From Sinonovacula constricta (lineage: Eukaryota > Mollusca > Bivalvia > Cardiida > Solecurtidae), in NCBI GenBank assembly GCA_007844125.1, contig CM017561.1:27418193-27482192 (forward strand): a stretch of 64,000 nucleotides of DNA. The letters are read 5' to 3'. This document shows, one piece after another, positions 11,196 to 22,625 of this stretch (position 1 is the stretch's first letter; every line of letters starts with the position of its first letter). The notes under the pieces are model-generated. The model ran no database searches, was not told the origin of the DNA, and saw nothing but the letters and a program-made list of their open reading frames with translations. The position numbers and the translations under genes are program-made.

Positions 11196-13285
11196 TATCA
11201 TCATAAGGAGCAGCTTATCAGTAAAAGGTGACAAAACCATGGCAGTAACGTGTTAAGTTGCCTGTTATTATATTTATTTGACTTCGTGGTAAACTAATAA
11301 ATTTACGTGATACCAGATAAATATCATGGTCTTTTCAAACATATTCGCAAAAACTTTCAAGACAACTGTTATCAGGTGGCGAAAATATGCCAATAGACCA
11401 TAAAAATATTTTATGAGCACTTGTACAAGCAAAAAAGACTTTATCACGTGACATGTATAAGCAGCTTCGAGAGTGACTGACACAAATATCGCGTGATATT
11501 CAAATCAGGTACATTTAATACTGAACACAAATCTTTGAGCATATTTAATAGTTTATACTAAACATGTTAATGTTGTTTTTAAAGATAACATCATGCATGG
11601 ATCTGTCGGCAAGTTTGTTGCCAAATGCACAAAATTACAACATATCTCATATACTTCTGGAAAAAAAATCGAAAGAAAATTTCGAATAAAAATATAAAAA
11701 ATATGACATCTTGTAGTGTTTAAACAAGTTGCCTCGAGTATAACAAGTTTGTAACCATTCGACAGATGCTGCGCAACCGCTTGTCATAAAAATCTTCCTT
11801 GATTAACGCAGGAACTACTTTATTACAGTGGCTTCTTTTTAGGTTACTTAAGTTTTGACAAATTAAATCAAAATAATTAGAAACTTTGGTCGGGTTGCGA
11901 GGAGAGGGTGGGGGAAGGGGAGTTAGCAAATGCATCTTTGGATTGGTAAATATTTGCTTTCCGAACACATTTATTGTTCCAGTAGTTTTAAGTAGAGTAA
12001 GATGATGATGGCATAGCTTTTTAGAAGAATACCGGGCATGCATGTTATAATATCACAATTTAGTATTACTACTTCCAACGAAGTAATTATATAGCTATTG
12101 TATTTTTATTTCCAAGCCAGCAATAAAATTTAATACGTTTGACATTAAACAATAAAAATCTACAATAGCAAAAAGATGCCTTATTCAAAATAAATTGTTT
12201 ATGTTCATACTAGCTGGTTTGGGATTTCTAATTTGGTATGTCTCTTGGTCAAACTACTCAGATTGCCACATGGTGCCGAATATGCAGTTCGTGAATATAA
12301 GACCATCATATCATATAGGTTGTATTTTTTTATTTTTGTACACATGGCAGCAGAAATAACACGATAATAAATATAACATATCATATTGAACAAGGGACAG
12401 CAGAAGTCCATAGCACATATTTTCAGAGGCCGTAATTAACTATAATTCAGCATAATCAAAATGTTTAATAGAGAATGTGTTTTCTTGTCGGAGTGTGTAT
12501 GAATTACAATGGAGGACCATAACGTTATACTTCTACAAACAAAGTCCTGATATTGTGGCGGCAAAGTGTTTATGTAAGCAGTAGCAATATTTTGGAGATG
12601 ATTGTTATTAAAAATATTATTAAGGTATATATACTCTATTTATCTTACCGAACCTGTATGCTGACCAATTCAAGTTTTACTAGGCAAGCAAGTTTCGTGC
12701 GGTCCCTTTCGGTCACTATTTTTAGTTGTTGGTTTTAGTTTAATATCTGTGGTGAGCATAAACACAGTTTAACCAATTTTATAGTTACCTTTCACTGTTC
12801 CATCTGTAATACTTTTGGAGTTAGCTAAAACCAGTGACACAAATTTTACAACAGGCCCACAACGTAAGGTCCATGCTGTCTTACATAACTATTTTATATT
12901 CTTTCATGTTATAAAGCTTTAACAGACTTGAATATTGAACGGCATCAGCTCCGGACAAAACACTTTAAACAGATACTGGTTTGTATAAGTGTGTACCAAA
13001 TCTGAAAGCAGATGGCTGTATCATTATGATTTATTGTGCATCTTGAATAATCCGCTTTGTTATTCCAGGCACTAATTTACACACCCTACTCAGTCTTACA
13101 AACAACAAATCAGGGACTGAACCTTCAAATGGCCCGCTTGCCGAGTTGTTATACTTGGGGAGTAAAGGTAATATATCGCTGTTAAGACTTGGAGAGTTAT
13201 TTAGTTGCTAAAAAGGTAAAATATCCAAGATAAAACCAAATCATGACGACACTGCTACAAACAATTGGTTTGTACCTTATAGGGA
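11196..13285. other. No gene recognised
   Basis: AT-rich sequence with short random open frames only. Confidence 0.45.
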
Positions 13286-13289
13286 AACA

Positions 13290-13715
13290 TGTAAATCTTA
13301 TATACTCGAACATGTTAACCTTATACTCGAACATGTTAACCTTATACTCGAACATGTTAAGCTTATACTCGACCATGTAAAGCTTATACTCGAACATGTA
13401 AAGCTTATACTCGAACATGTAAACATTATACACGAACATGTAAAGCTTATACTCAAATACTCAAACATCTAAACCTTATACTCGAACTCTCGAACATGTA
13501 AACCTTATACTCGAACATGTAAAGCTTATACTCGAATATGTAAAGCTTATACTCGACCATGTCAAGCTTATACTCGAACATGTAAACCTTATACTCGAAC
13601 ATGTAAACCTTATACTCGAATACTCGTACATATAAACCTTATACTCGAACACTCGAACATGTAAACCTTATACTCGAACACTCGAACATGTAAACCTTAT
13701 ACTCGAAAATGTAAA
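13290..13715. repeat. 21-bp minisatellite
   Basis: About 18-20 imperfect copies of CTTATACTCGAACATGTAAAC, with local inserts such as TACTCGAACACTCG. The open frame through it on the minus strand (YMFEYKL-type repeats) is a by-product. Confidence 0.9.
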
Positions 13716-14325
13716 CAATGAAATATGCTCTTGATTTAAGATCGCATCTTTTTTTGCTTGTAGTAAATCTCAAAATCTGATGTAAGGGATCGGATTTATC
13801 GCCTAACCTCAAATTAATATGTCACATCGATAAGAGTGCCATTTTTATTTTCAACAAAACAAAGTGGAGAAGGTACGTGATATTTTTTTCTAACCATTGA
13901 TGACGACCTCCTCCCCGATGCCCTTAAATACAAAAGCATCCTTGCACCCGCATGGTAAAGAACGGGATCATATATAAATATTAAATAGTCAATGCGGGCA
14001 GAAGTAGGATCCTGACATTTAGCGTATTCTGACATACACACAAACAATGAAAATACATAAATATAATATTATTGTCATAGCAATAAGACACCAAGTCTTT
14101 GGAATACCGATACATAGCATTATATATCAAAGATAGTGATAGCAAAGGTTTGGTAAGCAGATGTCCTGTGTTCATATTTCGGAGATTAATGCACAATCCA
14201 TCGATGTAACCGGACATTAAATCCAGACAACTTTTCTGATTCCTCGTGTAGAAATAACACGTCCATAGAATATATCTCAGATAACAAATGGAAGATCCAC
14301 AAGAGGTCTCGGGTGAGAGCTGCCG

Positions 14326-14445
14326 TTACTTGGTGCTAGTGTTTATGTTTCTTACTGGATTGCTATGTGGCTTCCATCCTGGAATTTCCCGGGCTTTTTT
14401 CTCATTTAGGATCTCATGTACAGCAGACGAGAAACTGCGATTTGT
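14326..14445 (-). CDS. Sushi membrane protein, terminal coding exon
   Basis: It follows the acceptor TTTCTTTCAG and reads 39 codons plus TAA in phase 0, matching the phase 0 donor of the exon at 14808. The peptide is hydrophilic, starts TNRSFSSAVHEIL and contains EIPGWKP. Confidence 0.65.
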   Translation of the reverse strand, partial: TNRSFSSAVHEILNEKKAREIPGWKPHSNPVRNINTSTK

Positions 14446-17400
14446 CTGAAAGAAACGGTAACATATAAATAACGCAATTTATATTGGCATATAAGTCAGT
14501 CTGACAATGGCAACTATTTAGTACATTTTCGTTTAAATAATAATCAAATATTTATTTATTAGTTTTCACTTACAAAAGAACGAAAACATATTTTATTCAC
14601 TGGGAGTTTAACGTTCCATAAAACTTATAGCTATTACTGATTTAATTCATACAACTTAGTCTTTTGTGGTCAAAACGAGGCGGTTTCCTCCGGCTTTAAC
14701 AAGATTTTATGGGTGAATTAAGTGTATTAGTTTGTTTTGGCAAACAGACCCTATGCCCTTTGATGAGACGGACCATTGGGCCTCTTATGACGTCAACAAA
14801 CGCTTACTTCCGGTGGGTCCGAGTTGTCCGGAAACACGGCGTGACTGGTCACTTTCTGGACTTTATGGTTGTAGTAGCACCGCTGACCGTTGTCGTCCAA
14901 GTGAAAACGTCGTCCGTGCTCATCCAGTTCGTAACGTCGAGGGAACGTTCGACATGACCGGACATGTCTGAAACAATGACGTCAGTGAATTAATGCAAGT
15001 CTAAACAGAAGTAGATACATGTAATATATACGTTAATATTAGTATGATACACAAGTCTGAGGAATAAATGGATTGACAAAAGCAAATAACTTGCACTGCG
15101 TTTAAGCATCGATGCCTCACGTGTATAGTTGTGATTTAAAACTTAACGAGAATTATCTTGGGGGAAGAAGATAAACGACGTTGCAGAGGCTTTGAAACGT
15201 CGTGTGTGTTTGTCACTGTGTGATATATTTAATCAATAAAAGTATTAATCTGTTACTTTTAAGGAAACAAAAGCGTATACGAACTAAGTCTCAAAACGAG
15301 TCTACATTTTCTGACATTAATAATATTTTACATGGTTTACATGCCGCGAAGTTACGCTAGTAATAATGTATCTACTTTTGTTAATAACCCACAAAATAAA
15401 AGTTTGCAAATTCTTGTTTAGCTTATAGCGTTGACTAAAATTAAACAGCACTTAAATGCTAAATGAAGAATAATATTTAATCGATGTAAAAATAGACATT
15501 TTAAGTTTACTACACATTACTTTTTTATAACTTATAATGTTAAATTTCTGTCAAGTAAGATGCAATTAAAAAGTTTTCAATCAGCACCATTATTTAGCGT
15601 TGTTGTTGAAAGTGGTCAACAGTCGTTGCTAAGTAGTTCCGAATCCTGCGATATTACTTGATATATATCTGTAGAAAAAAAAACTGTTATACAGTGGTAG
15701 AGGCCGATTTTGTACAAAGTGTGTGTTTGTCGGTGGTTTACACTGGATAAATTCTACCAATGCGCACCGCTTTAACATTCATCCGGGTTTGACTTGCGTC
15801 AACATCTCTAAACATGTGAAAAGTTATCTTAGACAGCAATTAAAAAAAAATCAAGATAGACCTGAATCAGAATCAAAGAGAAAACAGTGACGACAATATT
15901 CCGATATAACCTCACCTTCGTCTACAGCTGCAGCAGTTTTTCCACCAGCCTTGTCCTGGTTGCCCGAACAAACCTCCCTCGCCGTAACATCTGCAACAAG
16001 AGCACAACTCCCTCAACCTTATTATCATACTATTAATGTTGTCTCCCTTTATAAAAAATGGCCGATTTAACTCAACGATTAAAGCCGGAAATGGTCAGGC
16101 TAAGCAAATGTTGCAATAGTGAAATATTGAATGACGTATGAGGTTTTAAAATAAGAATTTCAAGTAAAGAATTGCGTCTTCAAACAAAGAATAGTAGTAC
16201 ATGGGGCCATTATGTCAATCCACTCAGAAATCCACCTAAAAGTCGAATAGGCCGAAATGATTATCGCAAACCGTCGGATTTTGAGAACACTGAAAGAAAC
16301 TGGGTGCCGCAGACCTAAATGCCGAAAATGTTATAAATTCTAGCAGAACACTGTATTTGCCAGGCGCGTAGCTGTTGTACCAAGAGTACGCAGCTGCTTC
16401 ACATTGTCTCCAAATAATGAAAACATAAAACAAGTAAATCTGTAATAATAATCTTACCTTCATAGAAATAAGGTGTATATTGCAATCACCTATAGTACCG
16501 ATGCACCATGAAAAATATGTTAAATTGCTTAATCGAGTTAGTAACATTTCTGTAGTTCCTGATATCGGGCAGGTTGTGTACACTTTTATTTCAAATCAGA
16601 ATTTCTCTGATAGTTCCATTCTCAGAACGATCACACATTATATTTAACTTAAAATCTAGTTATACCTTGACACCGAAACACCCCCCCCCCACGGCCCAAC
16701 CACCATGTACGATGTCAACCACCATGTACTATGTAGAAACACAATTGCCTATGGAAGCATGTCCGCGGACCTCCTAGATGCCATGCGTACACATCACATC
16801 ATGCCAAGCTACGCCACTGTTGCATAATTTGAAAATTTAACATAATCGCTCATATCCAGATGACAAACAAGTGCTAGCAGCTGATATCATTATGTGCAAT
16901 ATTTTAAAATTCTGCCTACTATCATTGACAGACGTAAACAAGCGGAGTTCTGTCAACCTACCCTAGCAGCTGACAGCAGCAGACGAGCAGACACGTGAGC
17001 AGCAGCAGACCCAGCACCCCACACACGGCCACGCCGGCGTACAGTAGTACCTCCTCCACTGAAACATACCAGGCAAGCATGTGATAGAGTTATAAAGAGA
17101 AGATAAAAATGCCGACAGTCCGGGCTACGAACCCAGCACCCCACACACGGAAAGGCCGGCGTACAATAGTACCTCCTCGAGTGAAACATATCAGGCGTGC
17201 ATGTGTTAGAGTTATATAGGGAAGATAAAAATGCCGACAGTGCTGATTACGAACCCAGCAACCCCCCCCCCCACCACCACCACACACACACACACGGCCA
17301 CGCCGGCGTACAGTTGTACCTCCTTCACTGAAACATATCAGGAAAGCATGTGATAGAGTTACATAGGGAGATAAATATGCCGACAGTCCGGGGTTCGACC

Positions 17401-20400
17401 CCAGCACCCCACACACGGTCACGGTGGCGTACAGTAGTACCTACTCCACTGAAACATATCAGGCGTGCATGTGATAGAGTTACATAGGGAGATACATATG
17501 CCGACAGTCGGGGTACGAACCCAGCACCCCACACACGGTCAAGGTGGCGTATCTAGTAGCACCTTCTCCAATAAAACATAACAGGTGGGTGTATGTATTG
17601 TGTTACAGAGGGAGATCAATATGCCGGCAGTCCGGGGTTCGAACCGTCACCCCACACACGGTCACGGTGGTGTATCTAGTAGCACTCCTCGAATAAAACA
17701 TAACAGGTGGGTGTATGTATTGTGTGACATAGAGAGATAAATATGCCGGCAGTCCGGGGTTTGAACCAAGCAAACCACACACGGTCACGGTGGTGTATCT
17801 AGTAGCACCTCTTCCAATAAAACATAACAGGTGGGTGTATGTATTGTGTTACATAGGGAGATAAATATGCTGGCAGTGCGGGGTTCGAACCCAGCACCCC
17901 ACACACGGTCACGGTGGCGCATCTAGTCGCACCTCTTCCAATAAAACATAACAGGTGGGTGTATGTATTGTGTTACATAGGGAGATAAATATGCTGGCAG
18001 TCCGGGGTTCGAACCCAGCACCCCACACACGGTCACGGTGGCGTCCCTAGTCGCACCTCTTCCAATAAAACATAACAGGTGGGTGTATGTATTGTGTTAC
18101 ATAGGGAGATAAATATGCCGACAGTCCGGGGTTCAAAACCAGCATTCTACATACGGCCACGCGAGTAGTATAGCACAGCCTCCAGTGAAACGTACCTGGC
18201 GATTTTAGATTGTCTTAACAATGTACCTCTTAGGGTTTTGTAAACTTGTTCAACACGCTTTAATACAGTACCCAACACTTGTTATGGACTGAGTCTCATT
18301 CTCGCTAGTTTGCGACCTTTCAACATAAAGTTCGCTTAATGCTTTAGCTGAGGCTGACATTGATAATCCTGGACACAACAACGACAAGGACAACATTACA
18401 TTCTGGACTAGCCGAATATGTTTTAAGAAATTAATTCCCTAACCTATAAAGAATCACTTTTAACCCTCAAATGTAGTATCCGACAATTTGCATGTAGCAT
18501 TTGCACATATCGTATGTTTGTATTGATAATTGGTCTGTCATGTTTTACTTTTAGCACTTTTAGTTGTAGAACATTAAAAAAAACATTTTGTGGGATATGT
18601 TTAGGTAATAATAATTTATTTGATTGTCTGAGGTGAAATCTTTGGTCCTAACTGTTGTTACCACCTTTAGTAGTGCTAACTACTACAGAATTAATCAATG
18701 TTGGGATCTGAAATTTTGACTAACGAAGCTTAAACATATTTTAAAATAGTGTTTGATTATCGGTTGAAAATCGTTTGATAACATTGTTGCGTAAATGACT
18801 CTTGTGTGACCTCCAGGGTATAAGATTTAAGACATTTGATCACGTTGTTCAAAGTCAGTTTTAGAAATTAATACTAAAAATGTGTAGCTGGAGTTATCTG
18901 AACTTGACTACACTGGAATTCGGAAGTGTCAGTAAGTCGGAATTTAGATAAAGAAAAGTTGATAATCGGTTTGCATGAAGTCACCATTTGTCTCTTTGTA
19001 CCATGTTAATATCTTTACTGCAAATAAATAATTGATTTTAGATTTAATCACAGGGGTTTTTGAGTCATGTTAATTAGAGACCATGGCAAAATTGTTAGAA
19101 CAGTTCCACATCTTGCTTCATTTTGCTTGCTCTGTACACGGATATTGTCCTTGCTGTACTTTCTGATCGCTTTTCTTTGCGGGATTGTGTAAATATACAT
19201 AAAGGATCAACAGCGAAGTGGGTTTCAGATAGGGCTTTGTAACTAGTCTGGAGTTCCTTCCCCTTTCACTACGTTATCGGGTCAGGCACAGGCTGAAAAT
19301 GGCGACCGCCAATGTAAGTTTACAGACGCATTTAGCGAAGCACGAGTTATAATTTATCGCTGTGCCATTCGAAAGATGTTTTTATTATGATCATAACTTA
19401 GTTCATATAAGCGATTACAATAAGTAATTTTAAATGGTACATTACCTGTTTCTAGAAATTTGTAGAATAGTTTCGATGTTTTTACAATAATGTCTTTACA
19501 ATACTTAATTATAGAGTCTTAACTTCTTGGCACACTTGCAAAGGTTATAACACCAAACATTACCGTGTTATTTTCCAATACAGCGGAGGCCGCCATTGTT
19601 AGCATCAGCCAGACGTACCATAACGCTGGGAACCAGACTACTTTGTAACTACTTATATGGAAAAAAAAAACTAAAAATAGCTAAATAGGCCAGAAAACAA
19701 AAGTAGTCATTGACTCAGTTTTATGTTAGCAAAGTTATTAAGATATTGCGCTACATTGCCTTCTTTTGTAGAACATGACTTTAAAACTGGGTTGTATTAA
19801 CAACAACAAAAACAGGGACTGTTAATTGTATACAGAATTGTTTACAATAGTAAAGGGGTTTGGTACATTTCAGAATGTATTTTTATTTTCAAAAGACGTG
19901 GCATTTAAGGTGGTATCCGACCGTTTGAACCAAAATGTTTTGCTCTCATGCAACCACACAAATTGTTACCTCAAAAGAAACCACAAAATGTTTTAATTAG
20001 TGCCAAGCTTCTTTTAAAAAAAGCAAAGAATAACACCCACCTTGTCATTACAAAAATGTTTTTCCTATCCAAGCCACGTTGCACAGATAGCTATTTTTAA
20101 ACTAGAAAAACAAAATCACCAATTACTTTTAAGATCACGTTGCGTTATCGTCCGGATTATCAGCGGTGACGTCAGTATCTATTTATATCTGAAATCCTCA
20201 TCGTGCTTATTTATAGCTTTGAAAAATAATTGATGTAATGTTATAAACAGGCTGTACTCATACTAAACCATATGTTTATGCATCAATTCTGCGCACATTC
20301 TCCGGAACAGCGAGAGATGTTGATACATGTATTAGATATAGGCAAACTGTCGGATACCAACTTTCATAAACATTGGGCTAACTGAACACTTAGTTTACTG

Positions 20401-22342
20401 AAATATTAAAATACTCCATAAAGGCAGTACGAAAAGACTTTGAAACATTTTTTCTTGTATTTTCTTAATTAAAATTAAAATACAGCTACAGTGCTAATGT
20501 CTAGCTGAACTTCGGCACTATTGGAATACAATGCTTTTTATTTTCGTATGTGATTGTGTGTAAACAAACGCTTTGCCCTGTACCCTTCATGTATTCTTTT
20601 TCTTACGTCCATAGTTTTTTAAGCTTGTTTACGCTTCTTATTTGTAAAGACGATACCTTTTCAACATTGCCTTTTATATAGCGATTTGACTGCCAAGATT
20701 ATGATACATCCGCAGGGTAAATATAAATATATGGAAACATCGAAGTCCTAAAGAAGTACATTGTGATATATCAAAACTGCGGCGGTTTTTTTTTTTCTCT
20801 TTTTATTCAAAAATGCAAATCTTTTAACCTTTAAAAATAATTACGCCAAAAGAGAAGCAGAACTAAAGAAGACACGCCCTCCATCGTGACCTGCGTGCAA
20901 TCGGAACACCTCGGATAATTCACGAATCATCTCTCGGATGTATGGAGGAAGTCGGATCTCCTCGGCCATTTTCCAAAATGGGACTACTTTTGTGACAGAC
21001 GACAAAACAAAGATGTCAACTCGGATGACAGCTCACTACAGTACGATGCATGTTAAACTTCAATTTAAAACATGTTAAACATCTACTTTTAATTTACCAA
21101 CGCAGCTGTCAAACGATGGCATTGTTTATGTGTTTTTTTTGCGAACTACATTTTAGCATATTCTTCTTCCGACTTCCGGCGAACAAAATGATCGTGATTT
21201 CAGTAAGTACCATTGCACCAGATACATCCGAGGGATGATTGTCCCGAGGACGGAGTTTTACGATGAGTTCCGATTGGACTTACGTCAGCAGTCAGAATGA
21301 GGAAATTAAAAAAAAAAAAAAATCATGTGTTTTAATTTGAGAGCATGATATTTCAGATTGCCCAGCAAATTGATTAAATACTATCGGACTTCGGCAAATA
21401 CTGGCCGTGTCAACTGTAACGTACTCCGGATATTGTCAACAATAAATCGTCTATTTTCTGATAAAAACGACTTGATCTACAATTTAATACGTCACATAAC
21501 AGCCCTAAAATCGACACACAATTATATGATTGACATAAACAAATGTCCTGTTGCATTCTGGGGGTCAATCATATAAAAGTTATTATCAAACCTGTGGTTA
21601 GACTTTGGAATTATAGAGTTAGTATCGGGTCGGTGAGTTTATGTTATTAAATGTGAATATCTCTGATATATAAGAAAAACGTCAGCGCATCTTGATCGCA
21701 GATTTATAAAATAATAAATTATCCCTAGATTTACGACAAATGAATGATAAATGCTAAAGTCCACATCTTCATTTAGTCTCTTGCACAGTTATGTTGACGT
21801 ATGGCCATACATATTACAATCTGGTCGTGTATTTAGTTCTTTATATCATTTAAAAAATTCCAAACTTTATTCACTTTGTGTTTTTTTAAGAAGTTTTTAA
21901 CCTAGCAGTTGTCATTCGCCATGAGTTTATATACGTTTATAAATGTTCCAATTCATGTATGATCTAATTTGACCACGATGACTGATATATATTTTTAATC
22001 TGATAATTCGAAAACAAGAATTAATTGTACATTGTTCAATTAAATATGAATTTTAAACAAATCCGCCTTACCATCACTTGATTCATCGTTGAGCGTGACG
22101 TAGTTCGAATTTGACGACACAAGACTGCACGTGGGAAAGGTGCTCCATGTGCCACTGTTGCACGTGGCGTAGGGATTCCCGGTCATGATGTAACCGGTTG
22201 TACATGAGAAGACGGCACGGGAGGTGTCAGCGTACGTGGGCGAGTCAGTGGTGACGAGAACAGCACCAGTCGGGACGGTCGGAATGGCGCAGGTTGCCAT
22301 GGTGACGCAGATTGTTGTTGAAGACGCAGATGCACGGGGTAT
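14326..22342 (-). CDS. Sushi/CCP-domain single-pass membrane protein, 3' five exons
   Basis: Partial gene read on the minus strand from exons 22342-22072, 17058-16962, 15990-15916, 14967-14808 and 14445-14326 (stop TAA). Junction phases are 1, 2, 2 and 0, and all agree. The product has a CCP domain with four cysteines and the GY...G, W, P.C landmarks. A short acidic stretch (VEE) then leads into a hydrophobic helix of about 24 residues ending CCC, which is a possible palmitoylation site. A Cys/Gly/Trp-rich juxtamembrane segment and a basic, hydrophilic tail of about 90 residues follow. This is a type I surface protein, perhaps for adhesion, complement-like or pathogen recognition, and its partner is unknown. 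Earlier exons (signal peptide, other domains) were not recognised and may lie above 22342. Confidence 0.7.
14808..14967 (-). CDS. Sushi membrane protein, cytoplasmic exon
   Basis: Bounded by the acceptor TTGTTTCAG and the donor GAA|GTAAGC. One base plus 53 codons are open in the frame demanded by the upstream exon (phase 2). The peptide is rich in Arg, His and Tyr (RRYELDEHGRRFHLDD, CYYNHKVQK). The opposite-strand open frames over this region are shadows. Confidence 0.7.
15916..15990 (-). CDS. Sushi membrane protein, Cys/Gly/Trp-rich juxtamembrane exon
   Basis: A 75-base exon between the acceptor CTTGTTGCAG and the donor CGAAG|GTGAGG. In phase 2 it encodes CYGEGGLFGQPGQGWWKNCC and a short basic end. 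Juxtamembrane cysteines directly after the helix suggest lipid modification; this is inference. Confidence 0.65.
16962..17058 (-). CDS. Sushi membrane protein, transmembrane exon
   Basis: 97 bases after the acceptor TATGTTTCAG, ending CTAGG|GTAGGT. It encodes VEEV, then a helix rich in Leu, Val, Ala and Gly (LYAGVAVCGVLGLLLLTCLL), then VCCC. The first ~50 bases and the acceptor are the seed of the tandem array that starts immediately at 17059. Confidence 0.75.
17059..18200. repeat. ~123-bp minisatellite containing copies of a splice acceptor and exon start
   Basis: About nine imperfect units with a period of about 120-126 bases (one longer). Read on the minus strand, each unit has an intron segment, a GTTTCAG- or GTTTTATT-like site, then about 50 bases matching the 5' part of the transmembrane exon (CGTGTGTGGGGTGCTGGGT). 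Units next leave the exon sequence with TCGAACCCCGGACTGCCGGC. The units at about 17324 and 17447 keep a TTTCAG acceptor, while distal units have lost the AG. Confidence 0.85.
18201..19234. other. Intronic sequence, no internal gene recognised
   Basis: AT-rich intron of the sushi gene. A lone transposon end, GTAGTATCCGACAATTTGC, occurs at about 18473 and matches the terminus of the elements at 19907 and 22626. Confidence 0.4.
19244..19640. mobile_element. MITE with TAGTCTGG ends and 9-bp target duplication
   Basis: The ends are TAGTCTGGAGTTCC and, inverted, TAGTCTGGTTCCCAGCG. The exact flanking duplication CTTTGTAAC lies at 19235-19243 and 19641-19649. The imperfect inverted repeats extend about 60 bases inward to ATGGCGACC and ATGGCGGCC motifs. 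There is no coding capacity. The 9-bp duplication suggests mobilisation by a Mutator-like transposase. Confidence 0.8.
19907..20365. mobile_element. MITE with GGTATCCGAC ends
   Basis: The left end GGTGGTATCCGACCGTTTG and the right end CAAACTGTCGGATACCAAC form terminal inverted repeats. A second copy spans 22626-23518 and carries a nested insertion. The site GTTATCGTC occurs once here, uninterrupted. Confidence 0.7.
20366..20897. other. Intronic sequence, nothing recognised
   Basis: AT-rich sequence between two MITEs with no coding signal. Confidence 0.4.
20898..21276. mobile_element. CAATCGGAAC-family MITE, copy 1
   Basis: Starts CAATCGGAACACCTCGGATA and ends with the inverted form CGATGAGTTCCGATTG. 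It is in the opposite orientation to the copies at 22878 and 43133. The flanks are similar but not identical (GACCTGCGT and GACTTACGT), consistent with an older insertion. Confidence 0.75.
21277..22071. other. Intronic sequence, nothing recognised
   Basis: AT-rich sequence, including a poly-A run near 21310. Short open frames have no motif support. Confidence 0.4.
22072..22342 (-). CDS. Sushi/CCP-domain exon
   Basis: 271 bases after the acceptor CCGTGTTTCAG, with donor GATG|GTAAGG. It reads 90 codons plus one base. One complete sushi domain is visible: Cys at CAIPTVPTGA, FSCTTGY, ATCNSGTW and FPTC, with the conserved Gly-Tyr and Trp. A Ser/Asn/Asp-rich stalk follows before the next exon. Sushi exons are commonly phase 1-1. 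This one begins in phase 0 and ends in phase 1. Confidence 0.85.
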
Positions 22343-22625
22343 CTGAAACACGGGCGGAACATTTTTGATGTTTTATTAAGCATGGGCCTGCTGATAAACA
22401 ACAAGAATTTAAACAAAGAAGGTTGGTTGTTTGAAGTAAAAGATGCTCAAAATTGTAGGAAATTTGAAATACTGTCTACATATTTAAAAACAGGGTTTCA
22501 AGTGCTCTATTATTAGTAAAGGAATAAAAGGTAGTTCGAATAAAAAAGGTTTCAACAGTGTATATCGAATACTAAGACGTTTCATTGAAGAACATTGAAA
22601 CGTTCATCGAATACCTTCTCTCTTT
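22343..22625. other. Upstream intron of the sushi exon, nothing recognised
   Basis: AT-rich; no preceding sushi exon found. Confidence 0.35.

Noticed and set aside
14709..14971. Plus-strand open frames of 79-82 codons
   Set aside because: They are shadows of the minus-strand exon 14808-14967, which has an acceptor, a donor and matching phases with both neighbours.
16953..17788. Minus-strand open frames over the minisatellite as a repeat protein
   Set aside because: They follow from repetition of one exon start plus intron sequence; frames shift between units and have no consistent domain.
19300..19316. First exon of a plus-strand gene starting MATAN with a GTAAGT donor
   Set aside because: It lies inside the inverted arms of a MITE with exact 9-bp target duplications, and its counterpart motif lies on the opposite arm. 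No following exon was found.
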